64,000 nucleotides of DNA from CAVTQY01 sp963736975 (GTDB lineage: Bacteria; Pseudomonadota; Alphaproteobacteria; Acetobacterales; Acetobacteraceae). The stretch is taken from the NCBI GenBank assembly GCA_963736975.1, contig CAVTQY010000001.1, positions 2,728,001 to 2,792,000 of the forward strand, written 5' to 3'. Shown here one piece after another: positions 54,196 through 63,305 of the stretch (position 1 is the first letter of the stretch; each line of letters begins with the position of its first letter). Position numbers and translations under genes: made by a program. Below the pieces are notes generated by a model. That model saw only the letters and a program-made list of their open reading frames with translations. It had not been told where the DNA came from and ran no database searches.

Positions 54196-54750
54196 ATGCC
54201 GGAGTTCGTGCGGCGAATCCCCGAGGGCGACAACCGGGAGCGGCTGATCTGCCGTGACTGCGGCCATGTTGCCTATGAGAACCCGAAGATCGTGGTGGGT
54301 TCAGTGGTCGCCGCACGCGGCGCGGTGCTGATGTGCCGGCGCGCAATCGAGCCGCGCCGCGGCTTCTGGACGCTCCCGGCCGGCTACCTGGAACTGGGCG
54401 AGACCGTGGAAGAAGGCGCCAAGCGCGAGGCGTGGGAGGAAGCGCAGGCGGAGATCGCGCTCGACGGCATCCTCGCGGTGTTCAGTATTGCGCGAATCGG
54501 CCAGGTTCAGATTATGTTCCGTGCCCGGTTCGCGGCGGCGGATGAGCCGATGCCGCGCTATGCGCCCGGGCCCGAAAGTCTGGAGGTCGTGCTGTTCCCG
54601 TGGGAACGGATTCCGTGGGGCGAGATTGCGTTTCCATCCGTGCACTGGGCGTTGCAGGCCTGGCAAATGGTCGGGCCGAATTCGCTCGGCGCGCCGGCGC
54701 GCAATCCGGCAGACGATCCGCGCGGGGTGCGGCGCCCCGGCGGAGCGTGA
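54196..54750 (+). CDS. NUDIX hydrolase with N-terminal zinc-ribbon-like segment
   Basis: 184 residues. The N-terminus EFVRRIPEGDNRERLICRDC then ENPKIVVGSVVA has a CxxC and matches the ADP-ribose pyrophosphatase-like subgroup. The Nudix box runs from Gly in AGYLELGETVEEGAKREAWE to the Glu pair in EEAQAEI, with the required RE..EE residues. It cleaves a nucleoside diphosphate linked to another moiety. Its stop overlaps the GTG start of the next small gene. Confidence 0.93.
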   Translation: MPEFVRRIPEGDNRERLICRDCGHVAYENPKIVVGSVVAARGAVLMCRRAIEPRRGFWTLPAGYLELGETVEEGAKREAWEEAQAEIALDGILAVFSIARIGQVQIMFRARFAAADEPMPRYAPGPESLEVVLFPWERIPWGEIAFPSVHWALQAWQMVGPNSLGAPARNPADDPRGVRRPGGA

Positions 54751-55055
54751 GGCGAGCCGTGGCGTGCCTGTTCCTGGCCTTGGCCGCCGCCGGCCCGATG
54801 CGGCGACCCTCTTTACCCATCCCGCCGATACCGCCGGCACACGGGCCGCCCGATCGCGCCGCCCCGGTCCCTGATCCGACTATGCTGGCCCCCCGCGATG
54901 CTCCCACAGCCGGAGTTACGCTCGAGCCCGAGTTTTTCTCACTGCGCTATTACAACCAGAGCGGCGGCTATACGCCCGGCTCGCAGGTCGAGGCGCAGCC
55001 CACGCGACGGCCACCATTGGCCCCTGGTCTGCAGATCAACGTGCCGCTGCCGTGA
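54747..55055 (+). CDS. Small proline-rich secreted protein, hypothetical
   Basis: 102 residues. GTG 54747 overlaps the NUDIX stop (GTGA). Leader RRAVACLFLALAAAGPM looks like a signal peptide. The mature part is Pro rich (SLPIPPIPPAHGPPDRAAPV) and ends EPEFFSLRYYNQSGGYTPG. No family is recognised; translational coupling to the NUDIX gene supports it being real. Confidence 0.65.
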   Translation: MRRAVACLFLALAAAGPMRRPSLPIPPIPPAHGPPDRAAPVPDPTMLAPRDAPTAGVTLEPEFFSLRYYNQSGGYTPGSQVEAQPTRRPPLAPGLQINVPLP

Positions 55056-55064
55056 TCGCCGGTT

Positions 55065-55820
55065 TCATCGCTTCCGCGCCCGCATGGCGGCAAGGAACTG
55101 CGCCATCATCCGGCGTGGCTCGTCGGTGTCCCAGGCGGCCGTGAAACTGTCGATGCCGCGGGCGATCGCCTGATCGACGGACAGATCCTCCCATTCAGCC
55201 ACCAGCGCCTTTTGCAGCCGGATGGCACGCGGACCGCATTGCAGGATCGCCGCGACCACGCGCTCCACCGCGGCATCCAGCTCATTTGGGGCGGCGACTT
55301 CCTCGACGAGGCCCCAGTCGAGCGCGCGGGCGGCGTCGATCGTCTCGCCGGTGAACAACAGGCGGCGGGCACGGCCCCAGCCGATCAGGCGGGGCAGCAG
55401 CGCCGCCTCTATGACCGAGGGAATGCCGATGCGAACCTCCGGCATGCCGAACCGGGCATCGGTGGTCGCCAGGCGCAGATCGCAGGAGGCGGCCAGCTCC
55501 AGCCCGGCGCCCAGCACATAGCCCCGATTGTCGGGACGGGCAGGGCTCGGAACACGGCGCAGGTCTGATGCACGAGCGTGATGTATCCCCGCGCCGTGTC
55601 TGGCTCGAGCGCCGCCATCTCGGTGATGTCGGCGCCGCCGATGAACGCCCGGTCGCCGGCGCCGCGCACGATCACGACACGCAGCGCCGAGTCTTGCCCC
55701 AGCGCCTGCACCGCTGTGATCAGTTCGCCCATCAGCGCGCGGTTCAGCGTGTTCAGCTTCGCGGGATTGTCGATGGTCACCGTCGCAAGGCCGCGATCAT
55801 CGCGCTCGACCGATATTGGC
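55065..55820 (-). pseudogene. Enoyl-CoA hydratase/isomerase family protein, frame-disrupted
   Basis: The start is probably TTG 55820 (GGGGAGGGGC just upstream). The first part runs to FRALPVPTIG, including the oxyanion-hole segment GAGDRAFIGGADITEMAALE. The second part, in another frame, resumes GYVLGAGLELAASCDLRLA and FGMPEVRIGIPSVIEAALLP to the stop at 55065. At the junction (about 55525) roughly three residues expected between PTI and RGYVLG (family: ARI) are absent, so a short deletion of about 10 nt rather than a single-base change fits best. Crotonase-fold enzyme acting on an acyl-CoA; exact reaction unknown. Confidence 0.85.
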
Positions 55821-55899
55821 AACGCCCCTCCCCTGTCGGTCTTGCGGCCGGATGACGCAATGCAATATGGCGTGCTGCGATGCAACAAGGAACCGGCCG

Positions 55900-56544
55900 A
55901 TGTCGCTGACCCCGCCTGTTTCGCGCGACCTGCTGCACACCCGCGCGATCACCATCCACGGCTACCGGCGAGACGACGGGCTCTACGATATCGAGGCGCA
56001 GCTCACGGACAGCAAGTCGTACGAGTTCGATAACGAGGACCGAGAGCGCATCCAGGTGGGCGAGCCTTTGCACGGGATGTGGATGCGCATGACCGTCGAT
56101 GAGCGGATGCGAATCACCGCCTGCGAGGCGGCGACCGACCATGCACCCTACACCGTGTGTCCGCAGGCAGCCCCCAATTTCGCCCGTCTTGCCGGGCTGA
56201 CGATCAAAAGCGGGTTCCTTAAGGAAGCGGCCGCACTCGTGGGCGGCGTCGTGGGATGCACGCATTTGCGCGAATTGTTGCAGCAGATGGCCACCACAGC
56301 CTTCCAGACCATCGGCCCCGCCGTAGCGCAGCGCGAGCTGGGTCGCTCGCAGCGCGACCCCGATGCGCTCGACCGACGGATCAGTGAGCATCTGGGCGGG
56401 CCGCCCCGGATGCTGAACACCTGCCTTGCCTACGCGACGGACGGCCCGGTGGTGCGGCGGCGGTGGCCGCATCTCTATACCGGCGGCGGGTCTCAAGGAA
56501 TTGCTGCGGGCGCGAAGGTTGCGCAGGAGGACCGGCAGCCATAA
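55900..56544 (+). CDS. DUF2889 domain protein
   Basis: 214 residues from ATG 55900 (AAGGA 8 nt upstream); a longer frame starts at 55816. It reads VSRDLLHTRAITIHGYRRDD, YDIEAQLTDSKSYEFDNEDR and DHAPYTVCPQAAPNFARLAG, with VGGVVGCTHLRELLQQMATT, the pattern of DUF2889 proteins found in proteobacterial metabolic gene clusters. It is probably cytoplasmic; no catalytic motif is known. Divergent from the enoyl-CoA hydratase and upstream of citrate synthase. Confidence 0.85.
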   Translation: MSLTPPVSRDLLHTRAITIHGYRRDDGLYDIEAQLTDSKSYEFDNEDRERIQVGEPLHGMWMRMTVDERMRITACEAATDHAPYTVCPQAAPNFARLAGLTIKSGFLKEAAALVGGVVGCTHLRELLQQMATTAFQTIGPAVAQRELGRSQRDPDALDRRISEHLGGPPRMLNTCLAYATDGPVVRRRWPHLYTGGGSQGIAAGAKVAQEDRQP

Positions 56545-56590
56545 TTCTGCCCTCGGGATTGGCGGCCCCTTCGCCGCCGGGGAGAAAGCC

Positions 56591-57898
56591 ATGAGCGGCT
56601 CGGCAAAGCGGTCCGTCACCATGACGCTCGACGGGTCGAACAAATCGACCAGCCTGCCCCTGGTCGAGGGGACGATCGGGCCGCCGGTCGCCGATATCCG
56701 CAAGCTCTATGCCGATCTCGGCATCTTCACTTATGATCCGGGCTACGGCGCCACAGCCGCCTGCGAGAGCAAGATCACCTATATTGACGGCGACGAGGGC
56801 GTGTTGCTGTACCGCGGCTACCCGATCGAGCAGCTCGCCGAGCACTCGAGCTTCCTTGAAGTCGCCTACCTCCTGATCCATGGCGAACTGCCGACGCAGA
56901 AGGAGCAGGAAGCCTTCACGCTCGGCGTAATGCGCCATACCATGCTGCACGAGCAGATCCGGCAGTTCTACAACGGGTTCCGACGCGACGCTCATCCGAT
57001 GGCAGTGATGTGCGGCGTAGTGGGGGCATTGTCTGCCTTTTATCATGATAGCCTGGACATCACGAACCCCGAGCACCGCACCATCAGTGCGTTCCGGCTG
57101 ATCGCGAAGATGCCGACCATCGCGGCCTGGGCGCATAAGTACAATATCGGCCAGCCGTTCATGTATCCGCACAACGAGCTTGGCTACGCGGAAAATTTCC
57201 TCCGCATGTTCCACGCCGTGCCGCCCGAGAAATACCACGTTAACCCGGTGCTGGCCCGGGCGATGGACCTGATCATGATCCTGCACGCGGATCATGAGCA
57301 GAACGCCTCCACCAGCACGGTGCGGCTGTCCGGCTCCACCGGGGCCAATCCGTTTGCCTGCATCGCCGCCGGGATCGCCAGCCTATGGGGGCCGGCGCAT
57401 GGCGGGGCGAACGAGGCGGTGCTGAAGATGCTGGCCGAGATCGGCCATGTGCGGAACATCCCGGAGTTTCTCTCCGAGGTGAAGGACAAGGGCCGGCACG
57501 CCCGGCTGATGGGCTTCGGGCACCGCGTGTACAAGAATTATGACCCCCGCGCTCGCATCATTCAGCGGGCCTGCCACGAGGTGCTCGGCGAGCTTGGCAT
57601 CAAGGACGACCCGTTGCTCGACCTTGCCATGGAGCTCGAAAAGATCGCGCTGAACGACCGGTATTTTGTTGATCGCAAGCTGTATCCGAACGTGGATTTT
57701 TATTCCGGTATCATTCTCAAGGCGATGGGATTCCCGACCAGCATGTTCACCGCCCTGTTCGCGGTCTCCCGCACCGCCGGCTGGATCAGTCAGTGGCAGG
57801 AGATGATCGAGGACCCGCAGCAGCGGATCGGTCGGCCGCGGCAGATCTATACTGGAGCGCCAAGGCGCGACTACGTGCCGCTCGACCGCCGGCACTGA
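56591..57898 (+). CDS. gltA: Citrate synthase (type II)
   Basis: 435 residues from ATG 56591 with GGAGAAAG just upstream; the frame is open to 56426 but without ribosome site. Entry enzyme of the TCA cycle, condensing acetyl-CoA and oxaloacetate. The active-site His is in SLWGPAHGGANEAVLKML, the second His and Asp in MGFGHRVYKNYDPRARIIQR, and the NTD motif ESKITYIDGDEGVLLYRGYP matches alphaproteobacterial GltA. Length is typical of the allosteric hexameric form. Essential housekeeping gene. Confidence 0.97.
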   Translation: MSGSAKRSVTMTLDGSNKSTSLPLVEGTIGPPVADIRKLYADLGIFTYDPGYGATAACESKITYIDGDEGVLLYRGYPIEQLAEHSSFLEVAYLLIHGELPTQKEQEAFTLGVMRHTMLHEQIRQFYNGFRRDAHPMAVMCGVVGALSAFYHDSLDITNPEHRTISAFRLIAKMPTIAAWAHKYNIGQPFMYPHNELGYAENFLRMFHAVPPEKYHVNPVLARAMDLIMILHADHEQNASTSTVRLSGSTGANPFACIAAGIASLWGPAHGGANEAVLKMLAEIGHVRNIPEFLSEVKDKGRHARLMGFGHRVYKNYDPRARIIQRACHEVLGELGIKDDPLLDLAMELEKIALNDRYFVDRKLYPNVDFYSGIILKAMGFPTSMFTALFAVSRTAGWISQWQEMIEDPQQRIGRPRQIYTGAPRRDYVPLDRRH

Positions 57899-58254
57899 GT
57901 CCAGGGGCTGTCCGGCACTTGCTGCCGCATCGTTTCAGCAGGTGAAATTCGTCTGCGGGCAGCCCCTGTGGACAGCTTTACCCACCGGCTGTTGATAGAA
58001 TGATTGAACAACGACCCACAACGGGCTTAGAAGACTCAGTATTTCTTTCCCACTAGTTAAGCAATGGCCGCTCATTCCGCACAAAGTTGCTAAGTGCCCT
58101 TCGGAACGCGTCGCGAACATTTGCATCTCCGATCAAACGTGATCCGCGATTCTCACGATTTCGCGAGCAAACTGCTCATGGCCTCTTCCAGCGTGACCAT
58201 GCAATCGTGTTCTATGCATCTCATGGTTGTGTCCATCCACGCTGGAACGGCAGA
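57899..58254. other. Intergenic region with inverted repeat after citrate synthase
   Basis: CAGGGGCTG at 57902-57910 pairs with CAGCCCCTG at 57960-57968 around a 49-nt interior that itself contains CTGCCGC / GCGGGCAG complementarity; the block probably acts as the gltA terminator. The remainder is AT-richer (TATTTCTTTCCCACTAG at about 58041) and may hold the promoter for the next gene. The frame of that gene is open back to a TTG at 58087. Confidence 0.5.
57902..57968. terminator. Long stem-loop 3' of gltA
   Basis: Nine perfectly paired bases CAGGGGCTG / CAGCCCCTG, with further local pairing inside, begin 3 nt after the gltA stop codon. No T-tract follows immediately, so it may be a Rho-assisted or processing structure rather than a simple intrinsic terminator. 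Confidence 0.5.
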
Positions 58255-58914
58255 ATGACGCGCGATGCAGGGCAGAAAAGGACCGCTAAAGCCTTGGATT
58301 GCCTTGTAAGAGATCGACTGCGACTCTGGCCGCAGTGCCCGCCTGGGTTGCAGGTCGGCCGGCGGGGGACCGCTTGGCTGCGCGGTCGTCCCTGCGAAGA
58401 TCTCGGCACCTGCCATCCTTTTCTGAAGCTCCCGGGCAGCACTCGGCTGCGTACCCTGCCGGACGGGCTGTGGCTCAACTTCGGCGGCACCCCTGTGGAC
58501 GCTTTTGTGGATATCTTCGCCGTAGAGGCGTGCGGGTCGCTGCAGAACCTGCTGGACAAACGCTCCCGGTTCGCGCCCAGCACGCACTCGCTGCTGGCAG
58601 TCTGTCCGGTGCCATGGCTGCTGGCGCCGGTTGCGCCCGGCGATGCGACACCGCGCTGGAAGGCCACCGGAGTGCTGCGTCATGAGCCGAGCCTGCCCTT
58701 CGTGCTGCCGGTGCGCGACATGCGGGTGATGTATGGTTTGAAGCGCAACGACTACGCTGGTTTCGCACGCCACCAGTTGCCGCATGCGCACGAGTATTTC
58801 GTCCCCATGGAGGCGCTCACCGCGAAGAACGGCGATAAGGACCCGGCGCTGCGGTCGATGCTGGCTCACGCCTCTGCGGAGGCGAATTTCCTCACCGAGC
58901 CGTTCAGTATGTAG
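58255..58914 (+). CDS. Hypothetical protein (about 219 aa)
   Basis: Coding quality is clear from about residue 25 (LWPQCPPGLQVGRRGTAWLR, TLPDGLWLNFGGTPVDAFVD, HELLDKRSRFAP-type sequence) to the end FLTEPFSM. The start is uncertain: ATG 58255 is chosen, but the frame is open to TTG 58087. Soluble, with many Pro, Leu and Arg; DMRVMYGLKRNDYAGFARHQ and HAHEYFVPMEALTAKNGD may be part of a fold. No family is recognised. It converges with the glycerophosphodiesterase gene, overlapping its end by 11 nt. Confidence 0.65.
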   Translation: MTRDAGQKRTAKALDCLVRDRLRLWPQCPPGLQVGRRGTAWLRGRPCEDLGTCHPFLKLPGSTRLRTLPDGLWLNFGGTPVDAFVDIFAVEACGSLQNLLDKRSRFAPSTHSLLAVCPVPWLLAPVAPGDATPRWKATGVLRHEPSLPFVLPVRDMRVMYGLKRNDYAGFARHQLPHAHEYFVPMEALTAKNGDKDPALRSMLAHASAEANFLTEPFSM

Positions 58915-59779
58915 CCGGACGGGAGATCCCGGCGGCTACCATCACGCCGCGGGCTAGATCGGGCCGGTCGGTGATCAGCCCATCGATGCCCCAGCCGATC
59001 AGGCGCTGCATGTCTTCCGGCCGGTTGACCGTCCAGGTCAGCACGCGAAGCCCGAGCTCATGCGCCTCCTCGATCAGCTCTTGCGTTAGATCGACATGCT
59101 CGGGTGCCCAGTTTGGCCCGCCCTCGGCGGCCACGGCGCGCGGGACGGAGCCGCCGAAATCAGCCGGGCTGGCTCCGTCCCACCATAGCTGGGCTTCCGC
59201 CACCGTTCCGGCCCGGGTGAGCCAAGCGAGTTGAACGTCGGGACGCGTGCGGCGAAGATGGCGCGGGCCGCGCCAATCGAACGATTCGACGGTGATGCGC
59301 CCCGTAGCACCGGCCCGATCGGCGGCTTCGACCACGGCCTGCGCCATCTCGGACGCGGGCACCGTCCAGTGGGGCTGGTCGGGTAGCGTCTTCAGCTCGA
59401 GAATCAGGTGCGTATCGATGGCTGCGAACACGTCCTCTAGCCGGGGGATGCGCGCGCCGTCGGCAGGTGATTGCTCGGGGTTGGCGGCCGCCACCGTGCT
59501 GCCCGGACGGGCGCGGCCCACGTCGTAACCCGCCAGTTCGGCTGCCGTGAGGCTGCGGATGAGCTTGCCGCGCACAGGTAGCCAGTCGCCGCCGGCGCGC
59601 ACGAGATCGGGGTTGAGCGCCGGATCATGACAGACGACGGGAACGCCGTCCGCGGTCACGCCGACATCGAGCTCGATGCCGTCAACCCCGAGCGCCACAG
59701 TCGCGGTGAAGCCCTCGATCGTGTTCTCGGGAAACAGGCCTCGCGCACCGCGGTGACCGATCAACAGGGGGGATGACAT
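58904..59779 (-). CDS. Glycerophosphodiester phosphodiesterase
   Basis: 291 residues of the GDPD TIM-barrel family. Metal and catalytic residues: LLIGHRGARGLFPENTIEGF, GIELDVGVTADGVPVVCHDP, and ITVESFDWRGPRHLRRT further on. It hydrolyses glycerophosphodiesters to glycerol-3-phosphate and an alcohol. No signal peptide, so it is cytoplasmic and UgpQ-like. Its start overlaps, by 2 nt, the upstream end of a rightward frame that continues into the next, divergent gene. Confidence 0.94.
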   Translation of the reverse strand: MSSPLLIGHRGARGLFPENTIEGFTATVALGVDGIELDVGVTADGVPVVCHDPALNPDLVRAGGDWLPVRGKLIRSLTAAELAGYDVGRARPGSTVAAANPEQSPADGARIPRLEDVFAAIDTHLILELKTLPDQPHWTVPASEMAQAVVEAADRAGATGRITVESFDWRGPRHLRRTRPDVQLAWLTRAGTVAEAQLWWDGASPADFGGSVPRAVAAEGGPNWAPEHVDLTQELIEEAHELGLRVLTWTVNRPEDMQRLIGWGIDGLITDRPDLARGVMVAAGISRPATY

Positions 59780-59831
59780 GGCGCGCCACTGCTACGACAA
59801 ATCCCGGCGCGACAACACGGGCGAGCAATGC

Positions 59832-60668
59832 ATGCGGGTGATCTTTTCGGCGATCTGTCTTGTTGCGGGCCTGCTGGCCGCGTTCCACGCCGGCGCCGGC
59901 GAGGTCTGCCGCTTTTCCGGTACCACCGATTATTCCGGCAGGCTCGCGGTGACCACCAAAGCCGATACCGACCGTTCCGGCGTCACGACGGTGGATGTGC
60001 TGGGCGCGTTCACCGGCACGCCGAGCCTGTTCGTGCACGTGCGTTACCTGATGGAAGAGATCAGCACCTTCAAATCAGGGCAGTTGCAGACCGTGGCCGT
60101 GAATACGCGGTATCTCGTCGATGGCCGCATCGTGCGTCAGCTCTGGGACGTGTTCGAGCGGGGCAAGGATGGTCTCGAAGGATACCGGATCGAGGGATCG
60201 CCGGCCGATATGCGACGCCAGCATCCTGGTTTCGTTGGGCACTGGGATCCGGCGACATTCGGGCAGGCTTGGCTGGAGGACTTTTGGGCCGCGCATCCTG
60301 ACCGGCGCCGCGATCTCGATCTGCCGGCCGACGCGGTACGGCCGAACCTTCGCTCCCCGCTGGCGCTCGCCTTTTATTGGAGCCGCTGGGTACCGCGCGG
60401 CGGCGAGACGGTGTCCGTGTTCATGCCCGGCTATAAAAGGGACAAAAGCGTCACTCTGACGATCACCGCCGGGCCGCCAGGCGACGGCTGGCAGCGCTGG
60501 CAAACCACGGTGCGCTATCCGGGGCTGAGTCTCGCGCATCCATCCACAGCTGCGGCCTGGGTTTCACCGGACGATCATCTGCTACAGCTCGCCGGTACGG
60601 TGGAGACACGCAGCCGCACGGGCTCGGGCATCATCAGGCAGGAAGGTTGTACCGGCAATGCGGGATGA
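59832..60668 (+). CDS. Secreted protein of unknown function
   Basis: 278 residues from ATG 59832. Signal peptide RVIFSAICLVAGLLAAFHAG with cleavage near AGAGEVCR. The mature protein is beta-rich with CRFSGTTDYSGRLAVTTKAD, VNTRYLVDGRIVRQLWDVFE and WSRWVPRGGETVSVFMPGYK. It is probably periplasmic; two cysteines (one at the mature N-terminus, one near the C-terminus) could form a disulfide. No family is recognised. Confidence 0.8.
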   Translation: MRVIFSAICLVAGLLAAFHAGAGEVCRFSGTTDYSGRLAVTTKADTDRSGVTTVDVLGAFTGTPSLFVHVRYLMEEISTFKSGQLQTVAVNTRYLVDGRIVRQLWDVFERGKDGLEGYRIEGSPADMRRQHPGFVGHWDPATFGQAWLEDFWAAHPDRRRDLDLPADAVRPNLRSPLALAFYWSRWVPRGGETVSVFMPGYKRDKSVTLTITAGPPGDGWQRWQTTVRYPGLSLAHPSTAAAWVSPDDHLLQLAGTVETRSRTGSGIIRQEGCTGNAG

Positions 60669-60751
60669 CGCCGGGGCGCAGCGGGACGCGGCCTTGGTTT
60701 TCCTGTGGATGCAGCTTGCCGGTGCGTCGCGGGCGGAGAATATTTGATCGC

Positions 60752-61456
60752 ATGGCAGAGAAGGTCCTGGGTGTGCTGGGCGGCATGGGACCGCTGGCGA
60801 GCGCGCATTTCATGCTTCGGCTCACGCAGCTTACGCCGGCCGAGCGTGACCAGGACCACATCCCGACCGTGCTGTGGTCCGATCCACGTGTCCCGGACCG
60901 CACCCGCGGCCAGCTGGAGGCGACGGCAGATCCCCTGCCTTGGCTTTTGCGCGGCATCGCCGGGCTGCGGCAGGCCGGTTGCGGGGCGATTGCGATACCG
61001 TGCAACACCGCGCATGGCTGGTACGGGCAGATGCAGGCAGCCGCCGGCTGCCCGATCCTGCACATCGTCGATGCGGCCGCGGCCGAGCTGCGGCGGCTGC
61101 GCGTCGGCGACGCGGTGATCGGCGTGATCGGGACGCAGGCCACGCTGGCGATGCGGTTGTATCAGGACGGTCTGGGGCGGCTTGGCTGGGACTGTGTGAC
61201 GCCGAACGACCAGGAGATGCGGCGGCTCGTCAGTCCGGCCATCGCGCTGGTGAAGGCGGGCAAGGTGGTGGCGGCGTTCCCGCCGCTGGCGGAGGCGGTG
61301 CGGTCATTGGCGCAGCGCGGCGCCACGGCGGTGGTGCTGGGCTGCACGGAGATCCCGCTGGGGATTCAGGCCGGGCCGGCGGACTCGCTCGGGGTGACGC
61401 TGGTGGACACGATCGACGCCCTGGCCCGCGCGGCGATCGGTTGGGCACGAGAGTAG
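60752..61456 (+). CDS. Aspartate/glutamate racemase family protein
   Basis: 234 residues from ATG 60752. The two active-site cysteines are in CGAIAIPCNTAHGWYGQMQA and TAVVLGCTEIPLGIQAG, with VLGVLGGMGPLASAHFMLRL at the N-terminus. PLP-independent amino-acid racemases of this type interconvert L- and D-aspartate or broader substrates (YgeA-like). It follows the secreted protein by 83 nt in the same direction. Confidence 0.93.
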   Translation: MAEKVLGVLGGMGPLASAHFMLRLTQLTPAERDQDHIPTVLWSDPRVPDRTRGQLEATADPLPWLLRGIAGLRQAGCGAIAIPCNTAHGWYGQMQAAAGCPILHIVDAAAAELRRLRVGDAVIGVIGTQATLAMRLYQDGLGRLGWDCVTPNDQEMRRLVSPAIALVKAGKVVAAFPPLAEAVRSLAQRGATAVVLGCTEIPLGIQAGPADSLGVTLVDTIDALARAAIGWARE

Positions 61457-61462
61457 GGAATC

Positions 61463-61530
61463 CCACCTCTCCCGCTTTGGGGGGCCTTGGGGGAGAGATC
61501 GCCGCGCACAGCGCGGCGGGTGAGGGCGTC
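61463..61530. repeat. Alphaproteobacterial palindromic repeat (degraded copy)
   Basis: CCCACCTCTCCCGCTTTGGG, then GGGAGAG, followed by the palindrome CGCCGCGC-ACA-GCGCGGCG (61500-61518) and GGGTGAGGGCGTC. This is the same repeat class as the pair translated inside the LivM-LivG gene, here in its normal intergenic position. Confidence 0.75.
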
Positions 61531-61777
61531 AGTCGCAGGCGCAGCCGCGGGTCGGGCCGCGGTCGCCGCGCACGACGTGATGGTCGATCCACTCGGCGAC
61601 CAGGCGGCGCGCCTCGTTGACCGAGGCCTCAGGGTGGTGAATGCGATACAGCACCGTGCAGGCCCGGAACGCCGCCATGTCGTCGCTGCCGAGCTGGCGC
61701 AGGTCGCGGTACGCAGTGATCACGGCTCGCTCGCATCGGCGGGCAATCTGGCTGACGTCGTTGCCCATCGGGCGCAC
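61529..61777 (-). CDS. Small hypothetical protein (82 aa)
   Basis: Starts GTG 61777 or ATG 61768. Sequence DVSQIARRCERAVITAYRDL, RQLGSDDMAAFRACTVLYRI and HHPEASVNEARRLVAEWIDH is helical and charged with coding-like third positions, ending in GCACD. It is probably cytoplasmic. It sits between the repeat and a rightward small frame; no family is recognised. Confidence 0.55.
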   Translation of the reverse strand: MRPMGNDVSQIARRCERAVITAYRDLRQLGSDDMAAFRACTVLYRIHHPEASVNEARRLVAEWIDHHVVRGDRGPTRGCACD

Positions 61778-61829
61778 GCTCCTTATTGCGAATCGCTCGC
61801 AAGAACGAGGTTAGATTACGGACCGATCG

Positions 61830-62105
61830 TTGGCGAAGCAAGGGCCGTCATCCGAGATGACGGGGCGGCTAGGTTCTGCCTGGTTTCGATTGAAAGCGCG
61901 GGCGATTGGGGCGATGAAGGACGAGCGGCGGGAATGGGCGAAGATCGAGGGCGACGATTTACTGGCCGGCTGGCGGCGCGGCAACTGCCGGCCGAGCGCC
62001 CCTTTGCCGCCGCCCACGACCGACGAGGAACGCCGAGGGCGGGAGGCGGCGGTAGCTTCTGTTGGCACGACAATTACGGATTACTTGAGACCAATTTTAC
62101 AGTAA
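61830..62105 (+). CDS. Small hypothetical protein (91 aa), doubtful
   Basis: Could start at ATG 61830 or ATG 61914; MKDERREWAKIEGDDLLAGW is the most gene-like part, with a Pro-rich middle and DYLRPILQ at the end. No ribosome site is convincing. Listed because it is the only sensible frame in this stretch. Confidence 0.35.
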   Translation: MAKQGPSSEMTGRLGSAWFRLKARAIGAMKDERREWAKIEGDDLLAGWRRGNCRPSAPLPPPTTDEERRGREAAVASVGTTITDYLRPILQ

Positions 62106-62189
62106 GTATATTATGAAACAGTACTGTTGCTGGTTCCGCAGCAGAAATACAACGTCTAGAATCCGAAGGGAACAGTGAGAAGAAACTGC

Positions 62190-63305
62190 CTAACTATCCG
62201 TGCTCCGGCTGAGCCGACGGATGCGGCTGTCGTACTCCGCGCGATCGACATAGAAGCCGCTGAGCAGCCGATAGCCTGTATCCGGTCGGAAACCGCTGCG
62301 CCCGTGCAGCAGGCGCCGGTTGTCGAACACCGCCATCTCCCCGCCCCGCAAGCGCAACGCAACCTGGCTGGCTGTGGCGCGGGTCTCTGCCATGAACAGG
62401 CAGAGGGCGCAGTAATATTGGAGAATCGTCTCCGCCTCCATGTCGAGCGGTTCGGCCAGATGAGCGCTGTAGCGGATTTCCGAGATGCGCCCGCGCTCAT
62501 CCAGTCCGATCACCGGCCGATGCACCCGGATGTCATCGTCGGCGTCTTGGAAGCGGAAGGGGATTGGCACGCGGGAGAGCAGGGCGAAGGCCTCCGGATC
62601 CTGCGCGTGGATTCGCTCGGCGATTGCGAAGCCGTCGGCGAACACCGAGTTGCCGCCCTCGGCCTCGTTGCTGATACAATGGAGAAACTGGTAGCCCGGC
62701 GGCAGTTCGTGGTTCGGCAGGTCCGTGTGCAGCGGCAGTGCCTCAGCTGTATAGGCAAGGGCATTCGGGTTCGGTTTGCTCTCGACGCGGAAGGACAGCC
62801 CGAAATTGGTTGGGCGCAGGAAGCCGATCCGTCGACCGATCGCGAACCCAGCTTCCGGATCCGGTGCCACTCCCTCCACGATCGCGAGCCCAAGCTGCTT
62901 GGTCGCCGCCAGGAAGTCCAGCAGGGTGGCATCGCTGCCCAGCAGGGCGCCGGCCTCGAAGCGCGGCGGGGCGAAGCCCAGCGGCCAACTCTGCGACGGC
63001 AGGTCGGCCGGGTCGTGCTGCCGCCGGCCAGGACGGTGCCCATATAGCCATCCCGCATCGAAACGACTCTCGTGGCGCGGCTCCGTGTCCCACTCGATCC
63101 GCAGTGCGTTTCCGTTGGTGGTGAGCGTGCGTGCCGTGATGTGGGATTGGATGCTCAGCAGATCGAACTGTCGCTCCTGCGTGTCAGGATGGAAGCCCGA
63201 CGGGCAGTTGTCGCGCAGCCAAGTGGCGGGATACTCGGTCCGGGAACCGTCATACCATGTGATCCGTACCATCGGACCACACGACTCCGCAGCCGTGATC
63301 AGCAT
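62190..63305 (-). CDS. Gamma-butyrobetaine hydroxylase-like / TauD-family Fe(II) 2-oxoglutarate dioxygenase
   Basis: 371 residues. An N-terminal DUF971-like part (WYDGSRTEYPATWLRDNCPS with CxxxxHPDTQ) is followed by the dioxygenase core. The iron ligands are HTD in ALPLHTDLPNHELPPGYQFL and the distal His in DNRRLLHGRSGF; the 2-oxoglutarate Arg is likely in GYRLLSGFYVDRAEYDSRIR. The architecture is that of gamma-butyrobetaine or trimethyllysine hydroxylases, so carnitine-type metabolism is the best guess. Single leftward gene. Confidence 0.9.
   Translation of the reverse strand: MLITAAESCGPMVRITWYDGSRTEYPATWLRDNCPSGFHPDTQERQFDLLSIQSHITARTLTTNGNALRIEWDTEPRHESRFDAGWLYGHRPGRRQHDPADLPSQSWPLGFAPPRFEAGALLGSDATLLDFLAATKQLGLAIVEGVAPDPEAGFAIGRRIGFLRPTNFGLSFRVESKPNPNALAYTAEALPLHTDLPNHELPPGYQFLHCISNEAEGGNSVFADGFAIAERIHAQDPEAFALLSRVPIPFRFQDADDDIRVHRPVIGLDERGRISEIRYSAHLAEPLDMEAETILQYYCALCLFMAETRATASQVALRLRGGEMAVFDNRRLLHGRSGFRPDTGYRLLSGFYVDRAEYDSRIRRLSRSTDS

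Noticed and set aside
58153..58869. 238-codon minus-strand frame
   Set aside because: Antisense to the hypothetical protein at 58255-58914, which has better codon use.
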